A stretch of DNA of 64,000 nucleotides from Erwinia sorbitola (lineage in GTDB: Bacteria; Pseudomonadota; Gammaproteobacteria; Enterobacterales; Enterobacteriaceae), in assembly GCF_009738185.1 (NCBI RefSeq), contig NZ_CP046509.1:2111501-2175500 (forward strand). Direction: 5' to 3'. Position 1 is the stretch's first letter; each line of letters begins with the position of its first letter. The notes below the pieces were generated by a model, which ran no database searches, was not told the DNA's origin, and saw nothing but the letters and a program-made list of their open reading frames with translations. Below are positions 8,877 to 16,590 of this stretch, in pieces. The position numbers were made by a program, and so were the translations under genes.

Positions 8877-9542
8877 ATGTTGAAACGTTTATTTGTTACC
8901 GGCACCGATACGGAAGTGGGTAAAACCGTGGTGTCGCGCGCGTTATTACAAAAGCTGGCTGCAAACGGTAAACAGGCCGTCGGTTATAAGCCGGTCGCTA
9001 AAAGCAGCCAGCAAACAGAACAAGGGCCGCGCAACAAAGATGCACTGGTTTTACAGGCGTCATCATCTTTACAGCTGCCTTATCAGGCGATCAATCCGGT
9101 AACATTACTGGATGATGAAATTAGCACCAGCCGTACAGAGATCAGCTATGCGATGCTCAGTAAAGGGCTTCATGAGCTGGATCATCACGCGGATTATATC
9201 GTGGTGGAAGGGACGGGCGGCTGGCGTAGCCTGATGAACGATCTGCGTCCGCTATCTGACTGGGCGGTTCAGGAGCAGCTACCGGTGGTGCTGGTGGTAG
9301 GCATTAAACTGGGCTGTATCAGCCATGCATTACTGACGGCGCAAGCGGTGATTAACGATGGTCTTCCGCTGCTGGGCTGGGTGGCAAACCGTATTAACCC
9401 GGGTTTGGCGCATTACGCCGAAATTATTGATGTGCTGCGCGATAAGATCCCGGCACCGCTGCTGGGTGAGCTGCCTTATCTTCCGCGTGCAGAGAGCCGT
9501 GATTTAGCTCATTACCTTGATTTAACCCCACTGAATTTATAA
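8877..9542 (+). CDS. bioD2: Dethiobiotin synthetase paralogue BioD2
   Basis: ATP-dependent carboxylase-type enzyme of the BioD family (E. coli YnfK/BioD2), expected to convert 7,8-diaminononanoate to dethiobiotin. At 221 residues it has the P-loop GTDTEVGKT (about residues 8-16), the YKPVAK segment with the substrate lysine, and EGTGGWRSLMNDLRPLSDW in place of the EGAGG motif of canonical BioD. It lies downstream of mlc as in E. coli. No other biotin gene is nearby, so it is the secondary copy rather than part of the bio operon. Confidence 0.93.
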   Translation: MLKRLFVTGTDTEVGKTVVSRALLQKLAANGKQAVGYKPVAKSSQQTEQGPRNKDALVLQASSSLQLPYQAINPVTLLDDEISTSRTEISYAMLSKGLHELDHHADYIVVEGTGGWRSLMNDLRPLSDWAVQEQLPVVLVVGIKLGCISHALLTAQAVINDGLPLLGWVANRINPGLAHYAEIIDVLRDKIPAPLLGELPYLPRAESRDLAHYLDLTPLNL

Positions 9543-9623
9543 CTGTCTCCTCCGCTGCGAGAACCTTGCAGAGAGATCATCGCCCTGAGTGATAAGACCT
9601 GTCGCCACAGGGCGGGGAGAACA

Positions 9624-9647
9624 GGGCAGTAAAACCTCTTACTGCCC
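9624..9647. terminator. Hairpin between bioD2 and the phospho-beta-glucosidase gene
   Basis: Perfect stem GGGCAGTAA / TTACTGCCC with a six-base loop, between convergent genes. There is no T run, so it may terminate weakly or only protect the 3' ends. Confidence 0.45.
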
Positions 9648-9658
9648 GGGCAGCCTGA

Positions 9659-11053
9659 TTACTTCAGTGATTCGCCGTGGGTTTTAATCACGTCCTGATA
9701 CCAGAAGAAACTCTTTTTACGGCTGCGTGCAAGGGTACCGTTGCCCCGATCGTCACGGTCAACGTAGATAAAACCGTAGCGTTTGGAGAACTCCGCCCTG
9801 GAAGCGCTGACCAGGTCAATCGGCCCCCAGCTGGTATAACCCAGCACTTCAACCCCATCTTCAATCGCTTCACGCACCTGCACCAGATGATCGTTCAGAT
9901 AGGCAATGCGATAGTCATCATTGATGCTGCCGTCAACCTCAACAACATCACGCGCGCCCAGACCATTCTCCACGATAAACAGCGGTTTCTGATAACGATC
10001 GTACAGTTCGTTCATTAAATAACGCAGCCCTTCAGGATCGATCTGCCATCCCCATTCAGAACTGGCCAGGTGTGGGTTTGGCACCATATTGAGAATATTG
10101 CCGCGCTCTTTATGGTTGTGCTCTTCATCAGTAGTGACACAGCCGGTCATATAGTAGCTGAACGAAATAAAGTCGATCGGTTCGCGCAGATCCAGCCTGT
10201 CCTGCCCGGTGATCTCAAGCTGGATGCCGTGCTGCTTAAAGAATCGCGTCATATAAGCCGGGTAATACCCGCGTGTCTGCACATCGCCGAAGAACAGCCA
10301 GTCACGGTTTTGCTGCATGGTTTCCATCACGTCAGCCGGTAACGGGCTGAGAGGGTACAGCATGGCACCCAGGAGCATATTACCGATTTTGGCATCAGGG
10401 ATTATCTGATGACAGGCTTTTACTGCCCGCGCACTGGCCACCAGCTGATGATGAATTGCCTGATACACCGCCTGTTTATCACTCTCTTCTGGCAAGCCGA
10501 CACCGGTAAAGGGCGCGTGTAATGACATGTTAATTTCATTAAAAGTCAGCCAGTATTTCACCTTGCTTTTATAACGGGTAAACACCGTCTCTGCATAGTG
10601 TACGAAACAGTCGATGGTTTTACGGCTGCTCCAGCCGCCATATTTTTTAATCAAACCATAAGGCATTTCATAGTGTGACAGGGTTATCAGCGGCGCAATA
10701 TTGTATTTTGCCATCTCGTCGAACAGGCGATCGTAGAATGCCAGACCGGCTTCATTCGGCTCTGCTTCATCCCCTTCAGGGAAAATACGCGTCCATGCAA
10801 TCGAAGTACGCAGCACGGTAAAGCCCATTTCTGCAAACAGCTTTATATCTTCCGGATAGCGGTGATAGAAATCTATGGCGATATCTTTAACGTTAAAATC
10901 ACCTTCCTGACGTTCCACGCGCTCACCGAAAATGCCATTGGGCTGTAAATCTGAGGTCGATACCCCTTTACCTTCTGCCTGCCATGCACCCTCGACCTGG
11001 TTCGCTGCAACTGCGCCGCCCCAGAGGAAATGTTGTGGGAAACGTTGTGTCAT
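9659..11053 (-). CDS. 6-phospho-beta-glucosidase (GH1, BglB/ArbB-like)
   Basis: Hydrolyses phosphorylated aryl-beta-glucosides or cellobiose-type sugars delivered by the adjacent PTS permease. It is a 464-residue family 1 glycosidase: N-terminal FPQHFLWGGAVAANQVEGA signature, acid/base Glu in TFNEIN (Glu173) and nucleophile Glu in IVENG (Glu362). The C-terminal YGFIYVDRDD segment contains the residues that recognise the 6-phosphate in this subfamily. It begins 20 bases after the permease gene with an AAGGAG site, so the two form one operon. It could be named bglB, arbB or ascB; substrate cannot be told from sequence. Confidence 0.93.
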   Translation of the reverse strand: MTQRFPQHFLWGGAVAANQVEGAWQAEGKGVSTSDLQPNGIFGERVERQEGDFNVKDIAIDFYHRYPEDIKLFAEMGFTVLRTSIAWTRIFPEGDEAEPNEAGLAFYDRLFDEMAKYNIAPLITLSHYEMPYGLIKKYGGWSSRKTIDCFVHYAETVFTRYKSKVKYWLTFNEINMSLHAPFTGVGLPEESDKQAVYQAIHHQLVASARAVKACHQIIPDAKIGNMLLGAMLYPLSPLPADVMETMQQNRDWLFFGDVQTRGYYPAYMTRFFKQHGIQLEITGQDRLDLREPIDFISFSYYMTGCVTTDEEHNHKERGNILNMVPNPHLASSEWGWQIDPEGLRYLMNELYDRYQKPLFIVENGLGARDVVEVDGSINDDYRIAYLNDHLVQVREAIEDGVEVLGYTSWGPIDLVSASRAEFSKRYGFIYVDRDDRGNGTLARSRKKSFFWYQDVIKTHGESLK

Positions 11054-11073
11054 TTTGATCTCCTTATAAAAGA

Positions 11074-12966
11074 TTATTTAATCAGGGTCAGCAATGGCTC
11101 GCCTGCGGCTACGTCGTTCTGCTGGCTGGCTGGCAGCACGTCGATATAGTCATCGCTGTTACTGATTATCACCGGAGTGGTGAGGTCATATCCCGCAGCA
11201 CGAATCGCCGGGATATCGAATTCCAGCAGCAGGTCGCCGACGCGTACTTTGTCGTCCTGGCTGACGTGAGCAGTAAAATGCAGGCCGTCGAGTTTCACCG
11301 TATCAATGCCCACGTGAATCAACACTTCGGAACCATCTTCAGCTTCCAGACCAATGGCGTGGCGGGTGCGGAACAGAGAGGCTACGGTGCCGTTAACCGG
11401 CGAGAGCACTTTGCCAATAGCTGGCTGAATACCCACTCCTTTACCCAGCAGGCCGCTGGCAAAGGTCTGATCCGCGACCTGATCAAGGGCAACTACCGCA
11501 CCGGTCATCGGGCTGACCAGCGTTAATTTATGCAGCAGTTCGGGATTGGTAACGGCCACTGGTTCTGCCGGAACAGCTTCTGTGTCGGCTGCGTTTGTCG
11601 TTGCTGCTGGCAGGCCAAATAGCGTGGTAGCAATCGCCGCGAAGAGAAAGGCAATCAGCGCACCGGCTATAGCGGCAATTACGCTGGCGTCGAAGCCGGT
11701 TTTTGGAACCACCTGACTGAAGGTAAACACGGAAGGCAAACCAAAGGAGAAACTGGTGGTGTGATAAAAACCCAGCACCGCAGCGCCAAGCGCACCGCCA
11801 ATACAGCCGAAGATAAACGGACGGCGATTAGGCAGGGTAACGCCGTATACCGCAGGTTCGGTGATACCGAACAGGCTGGCACTAAAAGCGGAGGCGGCAA
11901 TCCCTTTCAACTTGATATCACGGGTGCGTAATAATACGCCAAGAGTGGCCCCGGCCTGGCCCAGCACCGCAGGCATCAGCAGCGGCAGCAGGGTATCTGC
12001 ACCGTGCACGGCAAGGTTGTTCAGCATGATAGGCACCAGCCCCCAGTGCAGGCCGAAAATCACGCACACCTGCCAGAATGCGCCCATAAAGGCCCCGGCG
12101 AATGTCGGACTGAAGCTGTAGGCATGCAGATATCCTGCCGCCAGCATTTGACTAATCCAGGTCGCTACCGGGCCGATCAGCATAAAGGTGATCGGAACCA
12201 CAATAGCCAGACAGAGTAATGGCGTGGTGAAATTGCGCACCGATCCAGGCAGGCGGTTATGCACCAGCCGCTCAATCAGGCAGGAGAACCATGCGGCGAA
12301 GATAATCGGGATCACCGATGAGCTGTAGTTAATCAGGATCATTGGAATGCCGAGGAAGTGCAGGGGAGGGCTGCCTGCCTGGGAGGCATTAAAGGCCGTC
12401 ATCATCATCGGATGAACCAGCGCAGCACCGATAATCATAGTAGTAAAGGCATTACCGCCAAACTTCTTACCTGCACTGTAGCCGAGCAGGATCGGCAGGA
12501 AATAGAAGACGGCATCACCGGTGGCAGAAAGTGTAATCCAGGTACCGCTGGTTTCGGTTGTCAGACCGCAGGCCAGCGCCAGCGAGAGCAGCCCTTTGAT
12601 AATACCGGATGCGGCCATAATGCCGACAAACGGGGTAAATATACCGGAAACAATGTCAATAAAACGGGCAAACAGAGAGGCGTTATCATCACCTGCGGCG
12701 TCACTGTTTTTGCCATCATCCAGCCCGGCGATAGAAATCAGCGCCTGATACACTTCGCTCACGTGGTTACCAATCACTACCTGATACTGTCCGCCGCTCT
12801 CCACCACCATAATTATCCCGGCGTTGGCTTTCAGCGCGGGAGTGTCCACTTTGCGGCTGTCTTTAAGTTTAAAGCGCAGGCGTGTGGCGCAGTGAATGAC
12901 AGAATTAATGTTCTCTTTGCCGCCCACACCTTGCAGGATCTCTTCTGATAAAACCTGATACTTCAT
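11074..12966 (-). CDS. Beta-glucoside-specific PTS enzyme IIBCA (BglF/ArbF-like)
   Basis: Imports and phosphorylates beta-glucosides at the expense of phospho-HPr. It is a 630-residue three-domain membrane protein. The IIB domain at the N-terminus has its phosphocysteine at Cys26 in IHCATRLRF. The IIC membrane domain spans about residues 100-460 (GIFTPFVGIMAASGIIKG, GITEPAVYGVTLP). The C-terminal IIA domain has the phosphohistidine near residue 551 in LIHVGIDTVKL. The start at 12966 has an AGGAG site. Upstream lie a factor-independent terminator and a BglG-type RNA target, so expression should be controlled by antitermination. Unusually, no bglG-type gene adjoins the operon. Confidence 0.95.
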   Translation of the reverse strand: MKYQVLSEEILQGVGGKENINSVIHCATRLRFKLKDSRKVDTPALKANAGIIMVVESGGQYQVVIGNHVSEVYQALISIAGLDDGKNSDAAGDDNASLFARFIDIVSGIFTPFVGIMAASGIIKGLLSLALACGLTTETSGTWITLSATGDAVFYFLPILLGYSAGKKFGGNAFTTMIIGAALVHPMMMTAFNASQAGSPPLHFLGIPMILINYSSSVIPIIFAAWFSCLIERLVHNRLPGSVRNFTTPLLCLAIVVPITFMLIGPVATWISQMLAAGYLHAYSFSPTFAGAFMGAFWQVCVIFGLHWGLVPIMLNNLAVHGADTLLPLLMPAVLGQAGATLGVLLRTRDIKLKGIAASAFSASLFGITEPAVYGVTLPNRRPFIFGCIGGALGAAVLGFYHTTSFSFGLPSVFTFSQVVPKTGFDASVIAAIAGALIAFLFAAIATTLFGLPAATTNAADTEAVPAEPVAVTNPELLHKLTLVSPMTGAVVALDQVADQTFASGLLGKGVGIQPAIGKVLSPVNGTVASLFRTRHAIGLEAEDGSEVLIHVGIDTVKLDGLHFTAHVSQDDKVRVGDLLLEFDIPAIRAAGYDLTTPVIISNSDDYIDVLPASQQNDVAAGEPLLTLIK

Positions 12967-13020
12967 CGTGTGCTCCTGGTTCCTACATCTGTCTCAACGG
13001 GCTGTTGTTGAATTCAGGCC

Positions 13021-13079
13021 AAAAAAAAACCTAAACCGTTTCAACGTCGCCTGATTGGCGCGAAAAGCGGTTTAGGTTT
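13021..13079 (-). terminator. Leader terminator of the bgl-like operon
   Basis: On the minus strand, long stem AAACCTAAACCG / CGGTTTAGGTTT followed by nine T residues (13021-13029). It lies between the promoter region and the permease gene, overlapping the RNA antiterminator at its 5' side, which is the classic arrangement for PTS antitermination. Confidence 0.9.
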
Positions 13080-13102
13080 TGCCTGAAATTCAGTAGCAAT
13101 CC
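13075..13102 (-). promoter_or_regulatory. RAT site (BglG/SacY-type ribonucleic antiterminator)
   Basis: Minus-strand sequence starts GGATTGCTACTG and ends TTTCAGGCAAAACC, closely following the E. coli bgl RAT (GGATTGTTACTG...GCAGGCAAAACC). Its 3' end overlaps the first arm of the terminator stem, so binding of a BglG-family protein would prevent terminator formation. Confidence 0.88.
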
Positions 13103-13315
13103 TGTATATATCACAGCGATATTTCCTTACTCGCCGGGGGTTAGCAAGAGGCAGGGAGTGGAATAAGTGTTTTTCGTGACCTGGATCGACTTTTGTCCGT
13201 TCACTAATTTGCAGATTGTCACGATTATTGACGTTCAGTTGGCGGCCAGGATTATGCAACGGCTTCTGCACAGGCTAGACTGCATCGTATTGATTATGTT
13301 GAGGGCAAAGTAACC

Positions 13316-14299
13316 GTGGAAGTTATTGCAGGTAAGTCTTTACAGGTGTCCGATGCGATTATTGCCTGTCAGCTTGATGGCAAGGGTGGGTTAATCCCCA
13401 TCGACGACAGCGAAGTGTTGAGCTGCGACAGGCCGTGCTGGCTGCATCTGAATTATACCCATCGCGAGAGTGCCGACTGGCTGGTATCAACGCCGCTGCT
13501 GCCGGACGCTGTGCGCGATGCGCTGGGCGGCGACAGTATGCGCCCGCGCGTTAACCGCCTGGGCGATGGCACGATGATCACCCTGCGCAGCATCAATCTC
13601 AACAGCGAATCACGCCCTGAACAGCTGGTCGTCATTCGGGTATTTATTAATGAGAAACTGATTGTATCTACCCGGCAACGCAAGGTATTTGCCATCGACG
13701 AGGTGCTGACCGATCTGAAAAACGGTAACGGCCCGGTGGATGGCGGAAGCTGGCTGGTGGATGTGTGCGATTCGCTGACCGATCACACCAGTGAGTTTAT
13801 TGAAGAGTTGCACGATAAAATTATCGATCTGGAAGATGCCGTTGTTGACCAGCAAGTGCCGCCCCGCGGTGAGCTGGCGCTAATCCGCAAGCAGCTTATT
13901 ATTATGCGGCGCTATATGGCACCGCAGCGCGATGTCTTTTCACGCATTGCCAGCGAGCGTCTGCCGTGGATGAGCGATGACGATCGCCGCCGTATGCAGG
14001 ATATCTCCGATCGCCTGGGTCGCGGGCTTGATGACCTGGATGCCAGCGTGGCGCGAACCGGCGTTCTGGCAGATGAAATCAGTACCGTGATGGCTGAAGC
14101 CATGAACCGTCGCACTTATACCATGTCGTTGCTGGCAATGCTGTTCCTGCCGACTACCTTTCTGACCGGGTTGTTTGGCGTCAATCTGGGCGGTATCCCC
14201 GGTGGTGAGTGGCGCTATGGTTTTGGCACCTTTTGTCTGCTGTTGATGCTTCTGGTTATCGGGGTTGCCTGGTGGTTAAGAAAACGTAAATGGTTGTGA
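13316..14299 (+). CDS. zntB: Zinc transport protein ZntB (CorA family)
   Basis: Pentameric inner-membrane zinc transporter of the CorA superfamily. The length (327 residues) equals E. coli ZntB. It has a large cytoplasmic N-terminal domain (to about residue 265, with a long helix including DRLGRGLDDLDASVARTGVLADEIS) and two C-terminal transmembrane helices. The pore motif GVN sits at the end of the first helix (LFGVNLGGIPGG). The start is GTG at 13316, with GAGGGC upstream; it aligns exactly with the E. coli start. As in E. coli, fnrS follows directly downstream. Confidence 0.96.
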   Translation: MEVIAGKSLQVSDAIIACQLDGKGGLIPIDDSEVLSCDRPCWLHLNYTHRESADWLVSTPLLPDAVRDALGGDSMRPRVNRLGDGTMITLRSINLNSESRPEQLVVIRVFINEKLIVSTRQRKVFAIDEVLTDLKNGNGPVDGGSWLVDVCDSLTDHTSEFIEELHDKIIDLEDAVVDQQVPPRGELALIRKQLIIMRRYMAPQRDVFSRIASERLPWMSDDDRRRMQDISDRLGRGLDDLDASVARTGVLADEISTVMAEAMNRRTYTMSLLAMLFLPTTFLTGLFGVNLGGIPGGEWRYGFGTFCLLLMLLVIGVAWWLRKRKWL

Positions 14300-14344
14300 T
14301 AAATAACAATTATCCTCCCTGCAAAGGAGATAAAGGGGTTAAAG

Positions 14345-14358
14345 CTGATCGACATCAA
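14345..14358 (+). promoter_or_regulatory. FNR box of fnrS
   Basis: CTGATCGACATCAA matches the FNR consensus TTGAT-N4-ATCAA at all but one position. It is centred about 42 bases before the predicted fnrS start, the usual place for class II FNR activation. A -10 element CAAAAT follows at 14381-14386. Confidence 0.85.
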
Positions 14359-14393
14359 TAAATAATTGCAGCGATCAGGGCAAAATCTTTCTC

Positions 14394-14512
14394 GCAGGTG
14401 AATGCAACGTCAAGCGATGGGCGTTGCGCTCCATATTGTCTTACTTCCTTTTTTGAATTAATGCATAGCACATTTGATTCGTACGACGCCGGCTATTTGC
14501 CGGCTTTTTTTT
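14394..14512 (+). ncRNA. fnrS: Anaerobic small RNA FnrS
   Basis: About 119 nt. The 5' part, from GCAGGTGAATGCAACG through GGCGTTGCGCTCC to CTTACTTCCTTTTTTGAATT, agrees almost base for base with E. coli FnrS as I remember it, including the 5' single-stranded and hairpin region and the central pairing region. The 3' end is a terminator whose stem differs (GCCGGC / GCCGGC with loop TATTT) but is followed by eight T residues (14505-14512). In E. coli fnrS lies in the same zntB-dbpA region. FnrS is an Hfq-dependent repressor of mRNAs for aerobic functions, induced by FNR. Short reading frames across it are spurious. Confidence 0.93.
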
Positions 14513-14581
14513 GTGCGTTTGCCAGCGCGGCCAGATGTCCTACGCTTAAGGTTCATCCCACGTTTGAGGAGGAAAGAAGGC

Positions 14582-14731
14582 ATGTCAACTGACCGCACTA
14601 TGACGATTCATTCGTCAGAACCACTCAGCGATCCGGCCCCAGTTCCTGGCCCTGTTCCAGTACCGCAACCGATGCCTGACCCGCCACCGATCGACCCTCA
14701 TCCGATTATCGATCCGCCGCCATTCCGCTGA
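14582..14731 (+). CDS. Small proline-rich protein
   Basis: A 49-residue product: MSTDRTMTIHSSEPLSDPAP, then a tail with about 18 prolines in repeated PVP/PDP/PPP patterns ending in PPPFR. The start at 14582 has a strong site (GAGGAGGAAAGAAGG just upstream), so translation is likely. There is no signal peptide or membrane segment. Small proline-rich proteins occur in this neighbourhood in other enterobacteria (I recall E. coli YnaL, without certainty). Function unknown; the tail would be an unstructured, possibly SH3- or surface-binding peptide. Confidence 0.7.
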   Translation: MSTDRTMTIHSSEPLSDPAPVPGPVPVPQPMPDPPPIDPHPIIDPPPFR

Positions 14732-14744
14732 TTGCTCATATTGG

Positions 14745-14790
14745 GCTTTATCCGGTGACCGGCAGACGCTGGCCGTGCCGCCGGATAAGC
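14745..14790. repeat. REP-like imperfect hairpin
   Basis: Long interrupted stem TTATCCGG...GGCA / TGCC...CCGGATAA downstream of the proline-rich gene. It resembles REP elements (CCGGATAAG tail) and lacks a T run. It may stabilise the upstream mRNA. Confidence 0.45.
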
Positions 14791-14932
14791 AGACGACTGA
14801 TGCTTAAATAAACCTCAATGTTGAAACTTTTCTTCTCATGTTTCCCGTGTTGGCAAACTTCCGTATAATGCCCCCTCAAACTGTCTGCTGAAACACGTCG
14901 TTATAAAGCTACCAGGGCCCAGAGAAGTATTT

Positions 14933-15826
14933 ATGAATCAAGTGGATGTACGCAAAGAAACCCTGGAGATCAATAAACTCCAGAAGCGCCTGAGAAGAAA
15001 TGTTGGCACTGCCATCACCGATTACAACATGATTGAAGAGAATGATGTGGTAATGGCCTGCATGAGCGGGGGCAAAGACTCGTTCGCGATGCTGGATATT
15101 CTTCTCAGCCTGCAAAAAGTGGCGCCGATCAAATTTGAGGTTATTGCCGTCAATCTGGATCAAAAGCAGCCAGGGTTTCCCGAACACATTCTGCCCGCTT
15201 ATCTCGATAGCTTAGATATCCCTTATTATATTGTGGATAAAGACACTTATTCTGTCGTTAAAGAGAAAATCCCGGAGGGTAAAACCACCTGTGGTTTATG
15301 TTCGCGCCTGCGCCGTGGCACGTTGTACTCTTTTGCCGAGAAGATCGGAGCAACAAAAATTGCTCTTGGGCACCATATGGATGACATCGTTGAGACGTTA
15401 TTCCTTAATATGTTCCACGGTGCCAAAATGAAAGCGATGCCGCCTAAACTGCGTTCTGATGACGGACGTAACGTGGTTATTCGTCCGCTGACCTACTGCC
15501 GTGAAAAAGATCTGATCGCCTATGCGGAATACAAAGATTTCCCGATTATCCCGTGTAACTTGTGCGGTTCGCAGGAGAATCTTCAGCGTCAGGCGATAAA
15601 AGCCATGTTGACTGAGTGGGACAAAAAGACTCCGGGTCGCGTCGACAGCGTATTTAAGTCGATTCAAAATATCAGCCCAAGCCAGTTAGCAGACAAAAAC
15701 CTCTTCGACTTTGAAGCATTGCCTCTTGATCGCAGCGGCGATCGGGCTGAATACGCCTTTACTGAAGCCACCGTCTCTTCGACTAATATCGATAAATCAC
15801 TCTATATTGATGTCGCTAACCTCTGA
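14933..15826 (+). CDS. ttcA: tRNA 2-thiocytidine(32) synthetase TtcA
   Basis: Iron-sulfur-dependent PP-loop enzyme that thiolates C32 of certain tRNAs. The PP-loop is SGGKDS (about residue 44), and the three cluster cysteines are in TTCGLCSRLR and CNLCGS. Length is 297 against about 311 in E. coli. The position (zntB-fnrS-ttcA-dbpA) is that of the E. coli gene, but the protein is atypical for Enterobacterales. KDTYSVVKEKIPEGK, GRNVVIRPL, SQENLQRQ and SPSQLADKNLFDF resemble Pseudomonas TtcA, and the usual C-terminal extension is replaced by a short tail ending YIDVANL. The GHHRDD motif reads GHHMDD. The family assignment is sure; the origin is open. Confidence 0.93.
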   Translation: MNQVDVRKETLEINKLQKRLRRNVGTAITDYNMIEENDVVMACMSGGKDSFAMLDILLSLQKVAPIKFEVIAVNLDQKQPGFPEHILPAYLDSLDIPYYIVDKDTYSVVKEKIPEGKTTCGLCSRLRRGTLYSFAEKIGATKIALGHHMDDIVETLFLNMFHGAKMKAMPPKLRSDDGRNVVIRPLTYCREKDLIAYAEYKDFPIIPCNLCGSQENLQRQAIKAMLTEWDKKTPGRVDSVFKSIQNISPSQLADKNLFDFEALPLDRSGDRAEYAFTEATVSSTNIDKSLYIDVANL

Positions 15827-15831
15827 TGCTT

Positions 15832-15856
15832 AACGCAGGTAATATTTACCTGCGTT
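15832..15856 (+). terminator. Hairpin after ttcA
   Basis: Perfect stem AACGCAGGTAA / TTACCTGCGTT with a three-base loop, five bases after the ttcA stop. It is followed by TTCTCC rather than a full T run. Confidence 0.6.
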
Positions 15857-15938
15857 CTCCCCATAACTTTACAAAGTAAGCGTGGAGAGTGGGGCGCTAT
15901 CAACTACGCTTAATATAAACGAGCGAGTGGAGGGCGTA

Positions 15939-16076
15939 ATGTCACAGAGTAAACCTGGTGAGAAACCGGAAAAGGATCAGCACCCGGCAAGGGACAATCC
16001 CAATGAGCATGGCGAAATCCCACGCACGCGGGATGACAGCGATGATGACCATAAAGATCCTTATAACGACCAATAA
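15939..16076 (+). CDS. Small hydrophilic acidic protein, unknown
   Basis: A 45-residue product, MSQSKPGEKPEKDQHPARDN followed by an Asp-rich tail (DDSDDDHKDPYNDQ). The start is at 15939 with GTGGAGGG just upstream; the frame also opens earlier (15882) but without a better site. Composition is almost wholly charged, Pro and Gln, with no membrane or signal segment, so it should be disordered. I do not recognise the family. It stands alone between ttcA and a tiny membrane-protein gene. Coding is supported by the ribosome-binding site and clean composition only. Confidence 0.55.
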   Translation: MSQSKPGEKPEKDQHPARDNPNEHGEIPRTRDDSDDDHKDPYNDQ

Positions 16077-16265
16077 CCTTGCAGGCCATACCTTGTGCGC
16101 ACCGCGCGCAGGGTATTATCAGGGTCTTCTCTTAACTCCATGATTTAACTCTCGTAACAGTAATGGTTCCGTTACTGAAAGTAATCGATGACACCTTTTT
16201 TCTCTGTTAAAACTGCATGTTTGATTTCTTTTTTCATACATTTCTTCGCCAGCTGCGATAATTAA

Positions 16266-16313
16266 CAGGCGACATTTAAGACCAGGCTTTACTATAATCC
16301 TGGTTAAGACTTT
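16266..16313 (+). promoter_or_regulatory. Promoter with flanking inverted repeat
   Basis: TATAAT at 16293-16298 with a GCGACA -35-like element at 16269-16274 (spacing 18). The -10 box is enclosed by arms CCAGG / CCTGG with outer TTAA copies, and TTAAGAC recurs on both sides. This could be an operator over the promoter of the tiny gene at 16377. The rest of 16077-16376 shows no gene. Confidence 0.5.
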
Positions 16314-16376
16314 CGTCTTATGCAGGCATTTACGCAAATGGCTGAATGAGAACGCAAGTTAGGAGAAGGAATACAA

Positions 16377-16463
16377 ATGAAATGGAACCGGAGAAATACC
16401 TGGATTGCGATGGTGGCAGCCTGCCTCATTTTCTGGCTGTTAATCGCGTTGGCTTTATCTTAG
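16377..16463 (+). CDS. Tiny membrane protein, YmiA-like
   Basis: A 28-residue single-helix protein: a basic N-terminus (MKWNRRNTW) and then a hydrophobic stretch IAMVAACLIFWLLIALALS to the end. The site AGGAGAAGGA lies 6-15 bases before the ATG, among the best in the region. The RNTWIA...LIFWLLIAL pattern resembles the C-terminal half of E. coli YmiA (RKAWLAVFLGSALFWVVVAL), but that gene is elsewhere in E. coli, so orthology is doubtful. It is bounded by its own promoter and a good terminator, so it is an independent transcription unit. Predicted inner-membrane peptide, N-terminus inside. Function unknown. Confidence 0.7.
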   Translation: MKWNRRNTWIAMVAACLIFWLLIALALS

Positions 16464-16485
16464 TCTGACTATATACACTCACTAC

Positions 16486-16519
16486 AGCGCTGAAGGGGAA
16501 CGTCCCTTTAGCGCTTTTC
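16486..16519 (+). terminator. Terminator after the tiny membrane-protein gene
   Basis: Stem AGCGCT-AAGGG / CCCTT-AGCGCT ending in TTTTCT, 22 bases after the stop codon and before dbpA. Confidence 0.8.
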
Positions 16520-16590
16520 TCCCCGTCCGTGCGGTTATCTGCTACAATCAGCGCCAATATTCCTGTCCGTTTTTACCAGAGAACTCTTCC

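Noticed and set aside
14398..14592. 64-codon frame beginning MNATSSDGRC
   Set aside because: It lies over fnrS and its terminator; the sequence is conserved as RNA, and no ribosome-binding site precedes it.
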